In this document: positions 10,829 through 21,484 of the stretch, in pieces
Layout: each line of letters starts with the position of its first letter
Position numbering within the stretch: position 1 is the first letter of the stretch
NCBI GenBank assembly: GCA_964247055.1
Contig: OZ176052.1
Coordinates: 3,472,001-3,536,000 of the forward strand
Reading direction: 5' to 3'
Length of the DNA: 64,000 nt
Source: Paragordius varius
Lineage: Eukaryota; Nematomorpha
Made by a program: the position numbers and the translations under genes
Notes under the pieces: model-generated
Seen by the model: only the letters and a program-made list of their open reading frames with translations
What the model was told of the DNA's origin: nothing
Databases searched by the model: none

Positions 10829-11395
10829 ATGGTAGAGGAAAAAGGAAAAGTACCGTTTTTGTTAATTTTAGAATATCATTTTTGGTCAGATGAAAAAAAG
10901 TCTAAGGCCTACAAAATTTTAGGGAATCCTAGAAATCATGAATTATCGTCTCATCATCTTGTAGATGATTCAGACTTGTCTATAAGTTCCATAAATGCTA
11001 TGAGACGAAGCATGGCTCTGGGAATAGACAAAGAGCCATTGAAAAAGGGTAGGAAAACGAAATGCAATGAAGGTCTAGTCAGGCAGGTCAAAACAATCCT
11101 CGATAGTGATTGTGAATTGACTGTCGATGAGATTCTCAATAAATTACCTACAGAATGCAAAACATCCAAAAAAACCTTATATAAAATATTTAAAATATTA
11201 AACTACACGCGCAAAAGATGTATTATGGAATTTCAACAGCGCAATGCCTCGCTGGTTATTCAGAAACGATTTGAGTATGCCTGTCTAATCCATATTCATT
11301 TCCTATGTTTTCCCTTATATATATACACAATTGATTACATTCTTATATTTTATCCGTTATATGTTTGTTTTATTAATTGTGATATCCTTAAATAA
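10829..11395 (+). CDS. Putative transposase N-terminal (helix-turn-helix) ORF of the long-TIR element
   Basis: A 188-codon ORF. Residues about 65-150 look like a paired or winged helix-turn-helix, with GRKTKCNEGLVRQVKTILDS, then LTVDEILNKL, then KTLYKIFKILNYTRKR. Next comes a linker (N-A-S-L-V-I-Q-K-R-F-E-Y-A) of the kind that precedes the DDE/D core in Tc1/mariner/IS630-type transposases. The ORF then runs into hydrophobic, non-conserved sequence and stops before any catalytic Asp, so the protein is truncated at the DNA-binding part. A TTAA MITE inserted just downstream (11463). Family assignment is by pattern only. Confidence 0.5.
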   Translation: MVEEKGKVPFLLILEYHFWSDEKKSKAYKILGNPRNHELSSHHLVDDSDLSISSINAMRRSMALGIDKEPLKKGRKTKCNEGLVRQVKTILDSDCELTVDEILNKLPTECKTSKKTLYKIFKILNYTRKRCIMEFQQRNASLVIQKRFEYACLIHIHFLCFPLYIYTIDYILIFYPLYVCFINCDILK

Positions 11396-11462
11396 ATAAT
11401 AAATATTTTTTTATACCTATACATAAAAATCTCTATTTAAGTGGTTAATTTGTTTTGTTTAA

Positions 11463-11868
11463 CACTTGGATACAACACATTCATTTTTAAGCTAAAACCG
11501 AAAGGTAAAAATTAAGTCTACCTGACATGTGTGCAATGGTAAAATTGAAAAATAATACAAAATAAATCGCTTTTTCTATTTCTATCAATGTTAGATGTGA
11601 TTTAAATAAAAAATTAGCTTTAATTTTACCCTTAACATTAAATGAAGACGACATTTTGCAAATATTTTGTAAAATAAAAATGGCGTCGAAGTAGTTTGAC
11701 ATGGAACTTTTTTTCCAAAACAAAATTTTATTTAGATATTTTGGCATATTTATATAATTTTTATTAGGATAGAAGCATAAATTTAAATTGGGACCGTTTT
11801 TTTTAGTTTTTTAAAAATTCTAACTCAAATTTAGTCTGGGGTATATTTAGATACCTCACACCTCCGTG
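11463..11868 (-). mobile_element. TTAA-flanked MITE, shortened copy
   Basis: TTAA flanks both ends (11459-11462, 11869-11872). The left end CACTTGGATACAACACATTC is the complement of the right ends of the copies at 22933, 27830 and 58830. Internal sequence shared with those copies includes the complement of CTACTTCGACGCCATTTTTA. It lies in reverse orientation within the long-TIR element and lacks about 150 bp of the interior found in other copies. Confidence 0.8.
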
Positions 11869-11961
11869 TTAAATAAAAATTTTATCAAAAAAATTAATAC
11901 ATAAAATTTTGCTAAAAAATTAAGAAAAATATTACCATTCCCCTTTAACAATATTTTAAGA

Positions 11962-12123
11962 TTCATTTTTTACCAAAGATTTCCGACGCCCTTCCCCCAA
12001 ACTTCTTTTACTCTTTTAATGAATATGATGGGGTTAATACCATAGAACTCATGTTTTTCTATTCTTTACCAAATATTTATACCCATTTAACGAAAAAAAG
12101 TATATTTTTGATAAAATAAAGTC
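11962..12123 (-). repeat. Right terminal inverted repeat of the long-TIR element
   Basis: Complement of 7085-7246. The outermost bases GATAAAATAAAGTC precede a TA. Confidence 0.8.
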
Positions 12124-12350
12124 TACATGACTGTATCTATCTTTACAAATCCCAATTATGAAATAAAGATTTTCTCGTTAAAGAAAATTAAAAAAAATGT
12201 TTAAATTATTTTCCTTTTATATATGAATTTTATTTTGATTATCCAGCTTTTTTCGATGGCTGCATTGCGGTTAGATCGGTTATTTTGTTATTTGTTAAAA
12301 ACCTAATAGCCCTCTCTAATTTTTAATAAATTGATATATATTTATATTAG

Positions 12351-12812
12351 ATTGCGGATAAATTCACCTAAATCTAAACCAACCAATATTAATATTATGT
12401 CATCAACCAAATCGAAATCTGATGTTTGCGTAAACACAGTGCCTGATACTACTTTATCACCTCAAAAATCAATAGGTTATACTGAAGGGTATCAGAAAAA
12501 GAATGAAGCAATCCGAAAAATCTTATTCATTAAGACACAAAAAATATAAAAATAATTCCACGTTTCATCCATACAAACATGATGCCTTAAATGATATAAC
12601 TATTATGGATAACAAATGTAAAGGTGATGACAATAATATGTTAAATTATAATAATGAGGTTCAATCAGCAGAGCCCGAATATAATAACGCAACATAAAAA
12701 ATTATAAGAAATACCAATCCCATTATATTGTACCAAATAATTCAATTTTTGCCATTGAAAAAATATCTTCTATTGCTGAAGATAGTCCATCATGCGAATT
12801 TATTAAATAAAT
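12351..12812 (+). other. Coding-like stretch, possible broken exon
   Basis: A good splice-acceptor-like tract (TATATATTTATATTAG) ends at 12350. Three overlapping open frames then follow in order: 12351-12549 (Ser/Lys/Thr-rich), 12503-12697 (Asn/Asp-rich, with many in-frame AAT/GAT codons) and about 12700-12811. The base usage resembles the Asn/Ser-rich exons of FRY more than the surrounding AT-rich spacer. The frame changes suggest either a decayed exon or several short exons. No homology was recognised, and it may be chance. Confidence 0.25.
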
Positions 12813-13199
12813 TGCTAACATTTGATTTTTTATAATTTATTTAATAGCCCTGTCATGAATCGGTAAAATATTTTTTCTGCAATAAAGAGAAAGAATTAAT
12901 GGTCCATAGACAAAATAATTTTTCGGAGGCGTAATTTCTATAAGATGGGGCTGAAACTATGGGCAAATTTGAAAAGATTGGCTTAAATTGTCTTTATACC
13001 CAATGCACTGATTTAAATTTATCCTACTTTGTAATTTCTAAAACAATTATTATTCTAGTCTGACGGCTCATCCGAAAATACGTTTTATTATGATGGCCTA
13101 TTTAACATAGGGTAGCTCCAATGGTTAATTTAAAAAAGCTGGTTCAATTTGCCTTTCTTATTGCTTATACTTGGGCGAAAATTAAAGATCTTTATCTAT
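12813..13199. other. Spacer between duplication units, no gene seen
   Basis: AT-rich sequence with no sustained ORF. It probably corresponds to material left of position 1 in copy 1, which cannot be tested within the window. Confidence 0.4.
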
Positions 13200-14065
13200 A
13201 TTAACAGTTTAGCAGCCCTACCCAGCTGCCTACTTAACAAAAGGTCCGCACTATATTTTCTCATATAGAAAATCTTAAAATTCATATTGAATGGTGTGTT
13301 TAAAATAGGTTTGGTGGAGCCCTACCCAGCTATGCTGAATTTCTGCTTGGAAATAGGTGGGTAGAACTATTATGGAATCTATATGGTTTTCAAAACTTGG
13401 GAAAGTCACATGTTTCTGTATGGTCGTGTTTATTATAGAGGATGTGACCCTATCCACGAATAAAAAGTTCTGTTTAAACGGAAAATACATAAAATTATAA
13501 TTTATGTTACATAGTTCATATCTTGGACTAATTAGCTTATCTGCGGTTTATTTTGCAGAGGGTCAACCCCGACTCTACGGCTAATTTGAGGCTGAGCTAA
13601 ATGTTTGCTTTTATATTGTAAATGCATAATACAACTATTGATTTTTAATAGTCTTATAACTATGCTGAATAAATATTTTTGAGGAACTTGTTTTTTTTGC
13701 AAAAACTTTACGGGAGGGTCAGATAAATAAGGGGACAATTTAAAAAGGGTCGACAATCTTTGGCTTGTTTATCAGTGCACGTTTTCTTTGTTCCAAAAAC
13801 AAAATTTCATAGATTAGAATTTTTCGACTTTTGAATTTCTTTCAGAAAATTGTCTCACAGCCAGCTTTCTAAAATTTTATTATTCTGGAGATATGAACGA
13901 TCTTTGCATGTTAAACTTACTCTTACTTTTAGTACGATATGTAAAATTCAGACCAAAAATTTTGGTTTTAAAAATAAAAAATTATATTAAATTTTTATAC
14001 CTTCAATACATATATCTTTTTTAAGAATAAATTTTGCGGTTAAATTATCTTGATTTTTTAAAATA

Positions 14066-14590
14066 TACCGTTTGCACTTCAAGAGTGTCCTTGAATTTAA
14101 ATTGGCCCTTAAACATTTCAAGTAGGTCCTTGAACACTTCAAGTTGGTCTTTAAAATTTTTAAATATTAATTTAACCATAATTTTTGGATGTATTTTTTT
14201 ATTTTATTATTTTTTAACCTAATTTTCTTTTATTATTTAAAAATAAAAATTTTTATTCAAAAACCATTTTTTTGTTTCAAACTAAATTTTTTCCGATTTA
14301 ACAAATTTTCAATGAAATATTAAAAATAATAACAGAAAACTTAATATTTTTTAATTACATGTTAAAATCTTTAAAATATTAAAAATAATTTTAAAATATT
14401 AATAAAGATATACGGTATTTTAATGATTGAGAGTTGATATTCTAAAATTTGTGGTAAAAAATAAAAAATAGGCTAAAAACGATAAATTAGATGAATGATA
14501 TGCGATTTGATTGATAAAAGTTAAAAACAAACAAAAAAGTCAAATGACCAACTTGAAGTGTTCAAGGACACTCTTGAAGTGTAAATGGTA
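14066..14590. mobile_element. TA-flanked MITE with near-palindromic ends
   Basis: The left end TACCGTTTGCACTTCAAGAG and right end CTCTTGAAGTGTAAATGGTA are inverted repeats, with TA on either side. The subterminal parts repeat short units such as GTCCTTGAA and GACCAACTTGAAG. Copy 1 has the empty site at about 2318-2325, so this MITE entered copy 2 only. It is non-coding, probably a Tc1/mariner-type passenger element. A partial relative lies at about 44760-45044. Confidence 0.82.
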
Positions 14591-14636
14591 TATTTGGCAG
14601 CAAAAGGTTTGAGTGAGGTTTCGTTATACAAAACTC

Positions 14637-15308
14637 TGACTAAATAATTTTTTCAATTAAATTTAAATTATGCGAAAATGATAACAACTTTCAAGCAAGA
14701 TTTTTCAGCAATTTACATAATAAAATACTATAAAAATTATATAAATGAGATCAAGAGCAAACATTATACAAAAAACAATTTTCATGTAGGTATTCCCTTC
14801 AACATGTGCAAACTTATTTTTTCGCTTAAAAACGTTTCATTATCTCGCACAATTGTCTTTTATTGCCTTTAATTAAATTATTTTAACTTATCTCTCTGTT
14901 CAAAACCTTACCTCTTATTCTTATAATTTATAATTGCTTTTATTTTAATCATATTCAATTTCAAGACCCAATTGTATTTATTTTAATCCCTCGATCATTC
15001 CATTTTTTATAATTACTTTCATTTTCATCAGATATCAATGCCTAAACTCAGCGGTGCAAATACGAAAAATTCAGGAAGATAATAAAACAAATAAAATGCG
15101 GATGAGTATGAAATCTTATTTAACGAAATATCTGACAATAACATTAACAAAAGTGTATGCGACACAAACATAACGGTACCCTTTAATAATAATAACTTAA
15201 ATACACCTGGAACCCTAGTTATTGATTCAATAAATAGAGATGAGAAAACTATAAATATTCCAAGCGCTATACCTATAGAGTTTAATGATGTCGCCTTTTA
15301 AAATATAC

Positions 15309-15342
<34 letters not shown>

Positions 15343-15897
15343 ATAGATCTAAAATTTATATGACTGTGCTGTCTTAACTATGGTGTTTAGGTTGAAATGT
15401 TTTTTTGTACTAAATTGTTTTATGGGCTTTCAAAAAGAGGAGGGGGCGCCAGTGGCGTACCGAGCATTTGCGGCGCCCGGGGCATATTTTATGGCGCCTC
15501 ACCCCCCCCCCCCCCTTTTTTTTTAAAGCCAATAAAACAATTTAGTAACAAAAAATACAAACTTTGTCACCTAAGCACCATAGATAAGACAGCACAGTCA
15601 TATACATATATATATATATATATATATATTTATATGATACTAATATACAATGGTACTAATTAGGTGAATATTTGAGTATATATTATAGGGATTATTACGT
15701 AAATTGCTGAAAAATCTCATTTGAAAGTTCTTATTATTTTTGCATAATTATAATTTAATTTTAAAAAATCATTTAGGCGCCCCTAAATAACAGCGCCCGG
15801 GGCATGATGCACCCCCTTGCTCCCCCTTCGGTACGCCCCTGGGGGGCGCCATAAAAGTTTTATGCCCCGGGCGCCGCAAATGCTCGGTACGCCACTG
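14637..15897 (+). mobile_element. hAT deletion derivative of the 17-1458 family
   Basis: 14640-15310 matches about 95-800 of the first element, and 15376-15440 matches about 1330-1400, so the zinc-finger coding part is deleted and replaced by an (AT)n run. The right terminal repeat ends GGTACGCCACTG at 15897. The left terminal repeat is missing. Copy 1 resumes directly after the insertion point. The element was later interrupted at 15450. Confidence 0.78.
15450..15841 (-). mobile_element. Small hAT element nested in a relative of its own family
   Basis: The termini CAGTGGCGTACCGAGCATTT and (complemented) CAGGGGCGTACCGAAGGGGG are flanked by a perfect 8-bp duplication GGGGGCGC (15442-15449 and 15842-15849). 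The interior is an inverted counterpart of the host element, so the 15358-15392 sequence reappears complemented at 15570-15602. It is non-coding and contains (AT)n runs and a C14 tract. Confidence 0.88.
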
Positions 15898-16310
15898 AAT
15901 ATTAATTTTAGATATGTATCGTTTACGTTAACCTACAATTTGATTGTTATGATGTAATTAACAGTTCTTCAATAATTATAATAACACAGTGCAATAAAAA
16001 TATCCTAATGAAATATATAAATTCTGATAAGTTGCATTTTTTCAAAAAAAACTTTTTCAAGGTTATAATCTAGCTTATATTTCACCCTATTTTTGTGCGA
16101 GAACTAGCCCTAGAGTAGATTCAAGGAGCAATTAGAATATTTTTTTTCAAAGACTTGTTAGGAATGAAACCAAAGTTACTAATTTGAATACAATCTATCA
16201 GGATGTTAATATTTCACCATTATATTTTTTATACTCCAGATTTGTGCACTGTGTAATAGTTTAAAATACAGCCTATAAAATATTTACAATATAAATGCAT
16301 TTTATTGGGA

Positions 16311-16316
16311 ATTATC
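16311..16316 (-). promoter_or_regulatory. Candidate poly(A) signal of GPCR 2
   Basis: AATAAA on the minus strand, at the position corresponding to 5111-5116 in copy 1. Confidence 0.35.
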
Positions 16317-16551
16317 ATGAAATGGAATCATATGTATTGAATGAAAAAATATTTTGGTTTTGTGTTAAACTATGGAATGATATGGTAACATTGGATTAAT
16401 AGACCGATATTAATATATTTTAATTGAAATTTAAGTCTTAATTATAGATGCCTGTTCTCCGGGATTCCACTTGTTATATAATAATATAAAGATTTGGTGC
16501 ACTTTGCGTGTATGGCAAAAACGGTATAAATTTTTGTATTTATAAATAATA

Positions 16552-18150
16552 TCATCTTTTGCATTTGCAACAAGATTTACAGGTCGCTAAAAATTGGTTT
16601 CGATACGTTTTATCCAACAAAATATTAAAGTAAAATGTGAAAGATGTATAGCAGTATTCGATGATGATGCAAAGAGCGAATGTTAAATCAGTTTCATAAT
16701 CGTTCATATTATCTTTGGTGTTTCGATATATCAAAAAAATGGACACGGGAAAGAGAAATATGACAACCTCAATACCAATTACCATAATTAATCTTTTATC
16801 CTTAACCCGTTTATATAATGATTTTGTTCGCCTTAATCTAGATGACGGACGCTTTGTGTTAATTTGGTTATTGTTATTGAAACTTTGAGTTATGGTTGAA
16901 ATTGGACCACATTGCGATACGTACTCATCAGTCATATCACTGGTGGTATTTTTCTTATAATAGTTTTCATTAGGCATTGGTTGGCTGAATACACAGTTTT
17001 GATATTTGTTGGATTTTAGCTTATGGAGATTGTGAGGCTGGCAATTCGATTCATTGTTTGACTGATTAAATTGTCGTGTTTTTGGAATAGGAATAATATT
17101 AGGCATGGATCCAAAGTTAGTTATAGTAACATCATCAGCTATGTAAGAAGCATTAACAACTCCTTGTGAAATTACGTTAAAGTTATTATTCGTGTGGTTT
17201 CTTTCACTATCGACAGTTAGTTTCTGTGATTTATTTGCTTGTCGCCATTCACTCACTCTAGCCAAGTGTTTATGCATCCAACATTTAGCAACCAAAATCC
17301 CAAATACCGGTATAAAGGTGGTAAATATTTCACGCAATATTTCATAGGCCATCCAATATGCTCGGGTCCGGTCATCCGTCGTAAAACTCGTGAAACTAAT
17401 GTAATAGATGTCCCGACCATTGTATAAACACACATTTGGTATTAGGAGGGGATAAAACCAAAGAGTAGTAGGTAAATTCCATACCATTGAATACAAAAAC
17501 AAACAAAAGATATACCAAATTATCTTACGACGCATAAAGAGTCGTTTATGCCTAAAGGGATGCACGACCGCTATAAACTGTGAAATGGCAAACAATACGT
17601 AAACTAAAACGGACAATGTTATGAAAGTCCGTGCCAATGGGAAATGATACACCGACAGATATATCGTCCAGGGGCGATCAGACCAAAACATGGCTCCAAA
17701 CATTTCACTAAAATGATCTAGGAATGGATAAAGAAACATGATAGCACAATTAATCATATTGATAAGATAAAGCGAACGGGTAAAAATAACGCGGGGATAT
17801 GGTTTTTCTCGGTATGACATTAAAAGTCCCATACTATTTCCAAACAGACCCGTGATTAATACTAGAGGTGTAAATACGGTTAATAACAAATTTCCAATCC
17901 TAACATATGGGTTATGAGGTGGCCACAAATTACATGTTCCTAGACTAGATGTCTTCTCATCCAAATAATGTCCCAATTGAGTAACATAATTATTATCCAT
18001 TGAATCATTCGCAGTTAGGTTATATTTCATTTTAAAAGTGTTTAATAAGAATTTCATGAAAATTAATTTACGCTGCTGGAGATTGAAAGGGAAATAAAAT
18101 GGGCTCACTACCTCAAAAATATTGCTATTATAATAGTTGTTGTTTGTCAT
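16552..18150 (-). CDS. Divergent class A G protein-coupled receptor, tandem copy 2
   Basis: A single-exon ORF of 532 codons, close paralogue of the receptor at 5347-6945. I count about 20 substitutions in the first 310 residues, and two missing N-terminal residues are offset by two extra residues in the third intracellular loop. All seven membrane segments are kept. It shares S-Q-F in place of D/E-R-Y after TM3, and lacks the usual TM3 cysteine and NPxxY, so these are features of the lineage rather than decay. The C-terminal tail is short, Cys- and Lys-rich (C-K-S-C-C-K-C-K-R) and could be palmitoylated. Its upstream flank is not interrupted by a transposon, unlike copy 1. Function is presumed plasma-membrane signalling; the ligand is unknown. 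Confidence 0.88.
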   Translation of the reverse strand: MTNNNYYNSNIFEVVSPFYFPFNLQQRKLIFMKFLLNTFKMKYNLTANDSMDNNYVTQLGHYLDEKTSSLGTCNLWPPHNPYVRIGNLLLTVFTPLVLITGLFGNSMGLLMSYREKPYPRVIFTRSLYLINMINCAIMFLYPFLDHFSEMFGAMFWSDRPWTIYLSVYHFPLARTFITLSVLVYVLFAISQFIAVVHPFRHKRLFMRRKIIWYIFCLFLYSMVWNLPTTLWFYPLLIPNVCLYNGRDIYYISFTSFTTDDRTRAYWMAYEILREIFTTFIPVFGILVAKCWMHKHLARVSEWRQANKSQKLTVDSERNHTNNNFNVISQGVVNASYIADDVTITNFGSMPNIIPIPKTRQFNQSNNESNCQPHNLHKLKSNKYQNCVFSQPMPNENYYKKNTTSDMTDEYVSQCGPISTITQSFNNNNQINTKRPSSRLRRTKSLYKRVKDKRLIMVIGIEVVIFLFPVSIFLIYRNTKDNMNDYETDLTFALCIIIEYCYTSFTFYFNILLDKTYRNQFLATCKSCCKCKR

Positions 18151-18313
18151 GGGTTTTGTTAATTGTTATTTTTATCTAATGCCTCCCATTGTTCTTAAAT
18201 TATTTATGATGTGTTTAGATAAGTAAGCGATAAAATATTAAAATCAAGATTATAGGCAAATTTCAATTAAATGTATTATTTATCTTTACAAATCTCAATG
18301 ATGATATAAAGAT

Positions 18314-19036
18314 TTTATTAATTCTATTACGTCAACTATAATAATGCTGATTATAAATAATTGATTAGTAAAAGGATTCGCAGAGGTAGTAGGGGAAACG
18401 ATAAGTCTTAAGAATCAGAGTTATGAAATATTTTGGATGATTATCCCATCGATATTAACTAAGATGTTTCTCTGTTTAATTATATTGTAGGAAGCCCTAC
18501 AATAGCATATAATATATGTCAATAATTAAATGTAATACGCATACATTATTTTTACCATTAATATATAAAAAATTTCTTAATCTTCTGTTAACCTGGTATT
18601 AACACGTCATTATTTTTTATAAAGAGATATTTATCACGGGGATTATATTTTTATTAATTTTGGAGTATTATCTGGTTATTATTATAAAATAAACACTTTG
18701 GGTTTTTATCCTAGATGTTTGATTTTGTAATTAAAACAAATGATATTGTTCAAAAGTCTAGTATACAAATGGCAAAAACCCTAATGATTTTAGAAAATAA
18801 AAATTTATTTATTAAATTTATTTTGATTATAATGACATATACAATTTCAGGAATATAAAAAACTAAATTAATTCAAAATTAGTATGTTTCATTGGTATTG
18901 TCAATGACCTTAAATATTGCAACAGCTACAAATATAAAATGGCAGAGGAAGTTTTTTCAGAAGGTTATAAAATTACATATTCTTGCAATTAAAAATAGTA
19001 AAGATTGGAGAATCCAAATGAAGTATAGAAATCAGA
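18314..19036. other. Intergenic spacer, no gene seen
   Basis: AT-rich sequence without a sustained ORF or recognised repeat. It lies upstream of GPCR 2 and may include its regulatory region. Confidence 0.4.
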
Positions 19037-19739
19037 TTAACACTTCGATTCAAATTGGGGTATAAAATACCCCAGAAATTTAAGTAGATATTTTCAAAAA
19101 ACTACTGAAACGGCCCCAATTTAAATTTATGCTTCTATCTAGGGTAACCAGATGTCCCGCTTTTTCCCACTTTGTCCCGCGTCCCGCTAGGTTTTTGAAA
19201 TGTCCTGGTTTTTCATGATTATAAAAAAAATTATTTTTAAATACATTTTAAAATATTTATTTTTTTTTCATTGGTTATCTTTAAAATCTATATCATTTTT
19301 AAATTAAAATTTTTTATTTTTAAATTAAAAATAATTATTTTTTTCTAATTTATATCATATGATTATACACTTTGCTTCCACTCTTACTGACAACATTATT
19401 AAAAAGACAAATTAATACCACAAATCGGTAGCTTATACCTTTAATCCAGAAAATTAAGGTAATAAAATATTTTTTTATATTGATATTTTAGTTATGTTAC
19501 CTGTTAACATGATCGAAAACACAAATTAATACCACAAATCGGTAGATACGCTTACTCCAGAAAATTAAGGTAATATAATATGTATACTAATATTAGTTTA
19601 AAAAAATGAATAAGTTGTAAATTCAATATGAATTAATGAAATAATTTCCTTTTATCAAAAAAAACAAAGAATCATTTGTTAAATGTTCTTTATTCGAGGG
19701 GGAATTCACCCTAGCACATGACGGCAAGCATGATATTAC

Positions 19740-21390
19740 AAAGCATATGGAAACACAGAAACATAAAAAATGTTTAGATATGGCGGCATCATCTTACAAA
19801 ACGACGATTTTTATCGAAAAACCGCTTTTTGAGAGGAAAAAAAGAATGTGGCACTATCCGAAGGTGTTTCTTTTCACGCCGTTAATCACAATCATTCCTT
19901 TAGATCTACGGATTGTACCTCACAGGTTATTCGTACCTTTATCAATAAAAAATTTACATGTGCCCGTACAAAGGCTGAAGCCATTGTATACAATTTCCTT
20001 TCGCCACATTATGCATTTTCTGAAATACAAAAAGGTTTGCTAAATAATTTCCTTTCGATATACTCTGATGCATCAAATCATAAGGAAACAAAATTATTTC
20101 CCACTTTAATAAGATTTTTTGATCCAGAAACCGGAGTAAAAATTTAAATTTTAGAGTTTATTTCTCTACCCGGTGAAAATTCCGACATAATTTTTACTTC
20201 AATAATGAATATTTTAGAAAAAAATAATTTAAAAGACAAAATCTTCGCATATTGCGCTGACACCAATACGAACTTCGGTGGATAAGCAGGGAGGGGAATA
20301 AAAAATATTTTGGCAGTGGGTGTGCATCGCATATAATACACAACACTATTCAAACAGCTGCTGATATGTTACCCCTAGATGTGGAAAATGTGGATGTTAA
20401 AATATATTCTTTTTTTATGTATACACAGTACGCGTTGAAACGCTTAAGGAATTCTGTGGCAGAAGTTCAATATCAAAAAAGCTCGAATTTCGTAAAACTC
20501 GTTGGTTAGCTCTTTTGCCGGCTATCGAAATTTTAAAAATGTATGATCCTTTAAATCCTATTTTTTATCACAGGACAAATGTCCTACAACTTTGGAAAAG
20601 TTTTTTGAAAGTGATTATTAATATGGTTAGAGTTCCTACGTAATCAGGCTCCTCTCTTTCATAATATTATTAAATTGATAGAAAGTGACAAAATTTCGGC
20701 AATCGAAGTTGCCAATGAAGTTAGTAACCTAAAATTCTAATGTCAAGAAAGGTTAGAAAATAATTTTATACCATTAACCACCGCAATATTATATATAAAA
20801 AAAAACAAGGCTTGATAAATCGTCTAGTAATTCGGTACCATATAAAATTGTTTTATACGATTTGTAAAGATTATTTGGAAGACTGGACGGTGCAATTCAA
20901 TGAAATTGATCATTTTCATTGGATAACATTAAAACCAGAATTTAATTGGTGCGATGTGCAAAAATCATTTAATTACATCTGCATCTCCTAAAAAATTCCA
21001 AACAGTAAAGTATCAGTAAATTATCTTTTTTCTGAAGTATTGTTAGTAAAAAATATATTAATAATGAACTTAAATTATGGACAAGAGAAAAAAACACAGT
21101 AGAAAAGAAATGGTTAGAAACATTTTATCATTTTGAAACAAACTATGTTCCATACAATAATATTTTAATTGTGGATTTGCACTATCTTTACTTGGAACCA
21201 ACGCTGCTGAGCGCCTTTTTTCCACAGTAAATTAGGTGTGGACATCGGAAAAATTAAATTTAAATGTTGAAACTTTAAAGACCATTTTATCTGTCAAATA
21301 TTATTTGACAAATTCTTGTGAAGACTTCTACAATATTTTAAAAAATGATGACAATCTGCTAAGCATTCACTTAAATAGAAAATATTTTCT
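19740..21390 (+). pseudogene. hAT transposase remnant, forward arm
   Basis: Two overlapping frames (19747-20043, 19848-20147) contain HAVNHNHSFRSTDCTSQVIR then FTCARTKAEAIVYNFLSPHY and SIYSDASNHKETKLFPTLIR, characteristic of a hAT family with an S-x-x-x-D-A-S-N-H-K motif. Later out-of-frame pieces read PVERLF-like AAERLFSTVN, then LNLNVETLKTILSVKYYL and CEDFYNIL (about 21205-21350), which is the C-terminal dimerisation region. Several stops and shifts separate these blocks, so it is non-functional. Confidence 0.75.
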
Positions 21391-21484
21391 TATATATATT
21401 AAGTTTTTGTAAAAAATAAAAAAAATTACTTAAAATATTGTATAAGTAATTTGTCAAATTATATATAAACACATAAAATGACTT

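Larger units (their letters stand above)
7083..12125 (+). mobile_element. Long-TIR DNA transposon (TA target site), host to nested insertions
   Basis: Inverted repeats of about 160 bp lie at 7085-7246 and 11962-12123. Their outer ends read GACTTTATTTTATCAAAAAT, and their inner parts share the phrase GGAAGGGCGTCGGAAATCTT. A TA flanks each end (7083-7084, 12124-12125). Copy 2 has the uninterrupted site at about 18276-18283, so the insertion followed or accompanied the duplication. Without its nested hAT (7538-10608) the element is about 1.96 kb. It has one candidate transposase ORF (10829-11395), an internal direct repeat (about 7456-7537 plus 10617-10630, repeated at 10697-10795) and a nested TTAA MITE. 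The TA site and ORF suggest the Tc1/mariner/IS630 group, though such long repeats are unusual there. Confidence 0.78.
1..12170. repeat. Tandem duplication unit, copy 1 (with later insertions)
   Basis: The unit carrying GPCR 1 matches 13200-18312 in the same orientation. Matching blocks are 1459-2541 (to 13207-14060 and 15898-16075), 4880-7082 (to 16070-18275), and the short block 12126-12170 (to 18281-18313). Non-matching blocks inside it are transposons: 17-1458, 2542-4879 and 7083-12125. The left end of the unit lies beyond the window, because the duplicated sequence is already running at position 1. Both receptor ORFs are open and very similar, so the duplication looks recent relative to most insertions here. 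Confidence 0.85.
13200..18313. repeat. Tandem duplication unit, copy 2
   Basis: A direct repeat of copy 1 at an offset of about 11.2 kb for the receptor. It lacks the insertions at 17-1458, 2542-4879 and 7083-12125, and gains insertions at 14066-14590 and about 14637-15897. Similarity fades after about 18313. Confidence 0.85.

Noticed and set aside
15397-15663. 88-codon ORF rich in Gly/Pro/Tyr
   Set aside because: It spans a hAT junction, a homopolymeric C tract and an (AT)n run, so it is a chance reading of transposon ends.
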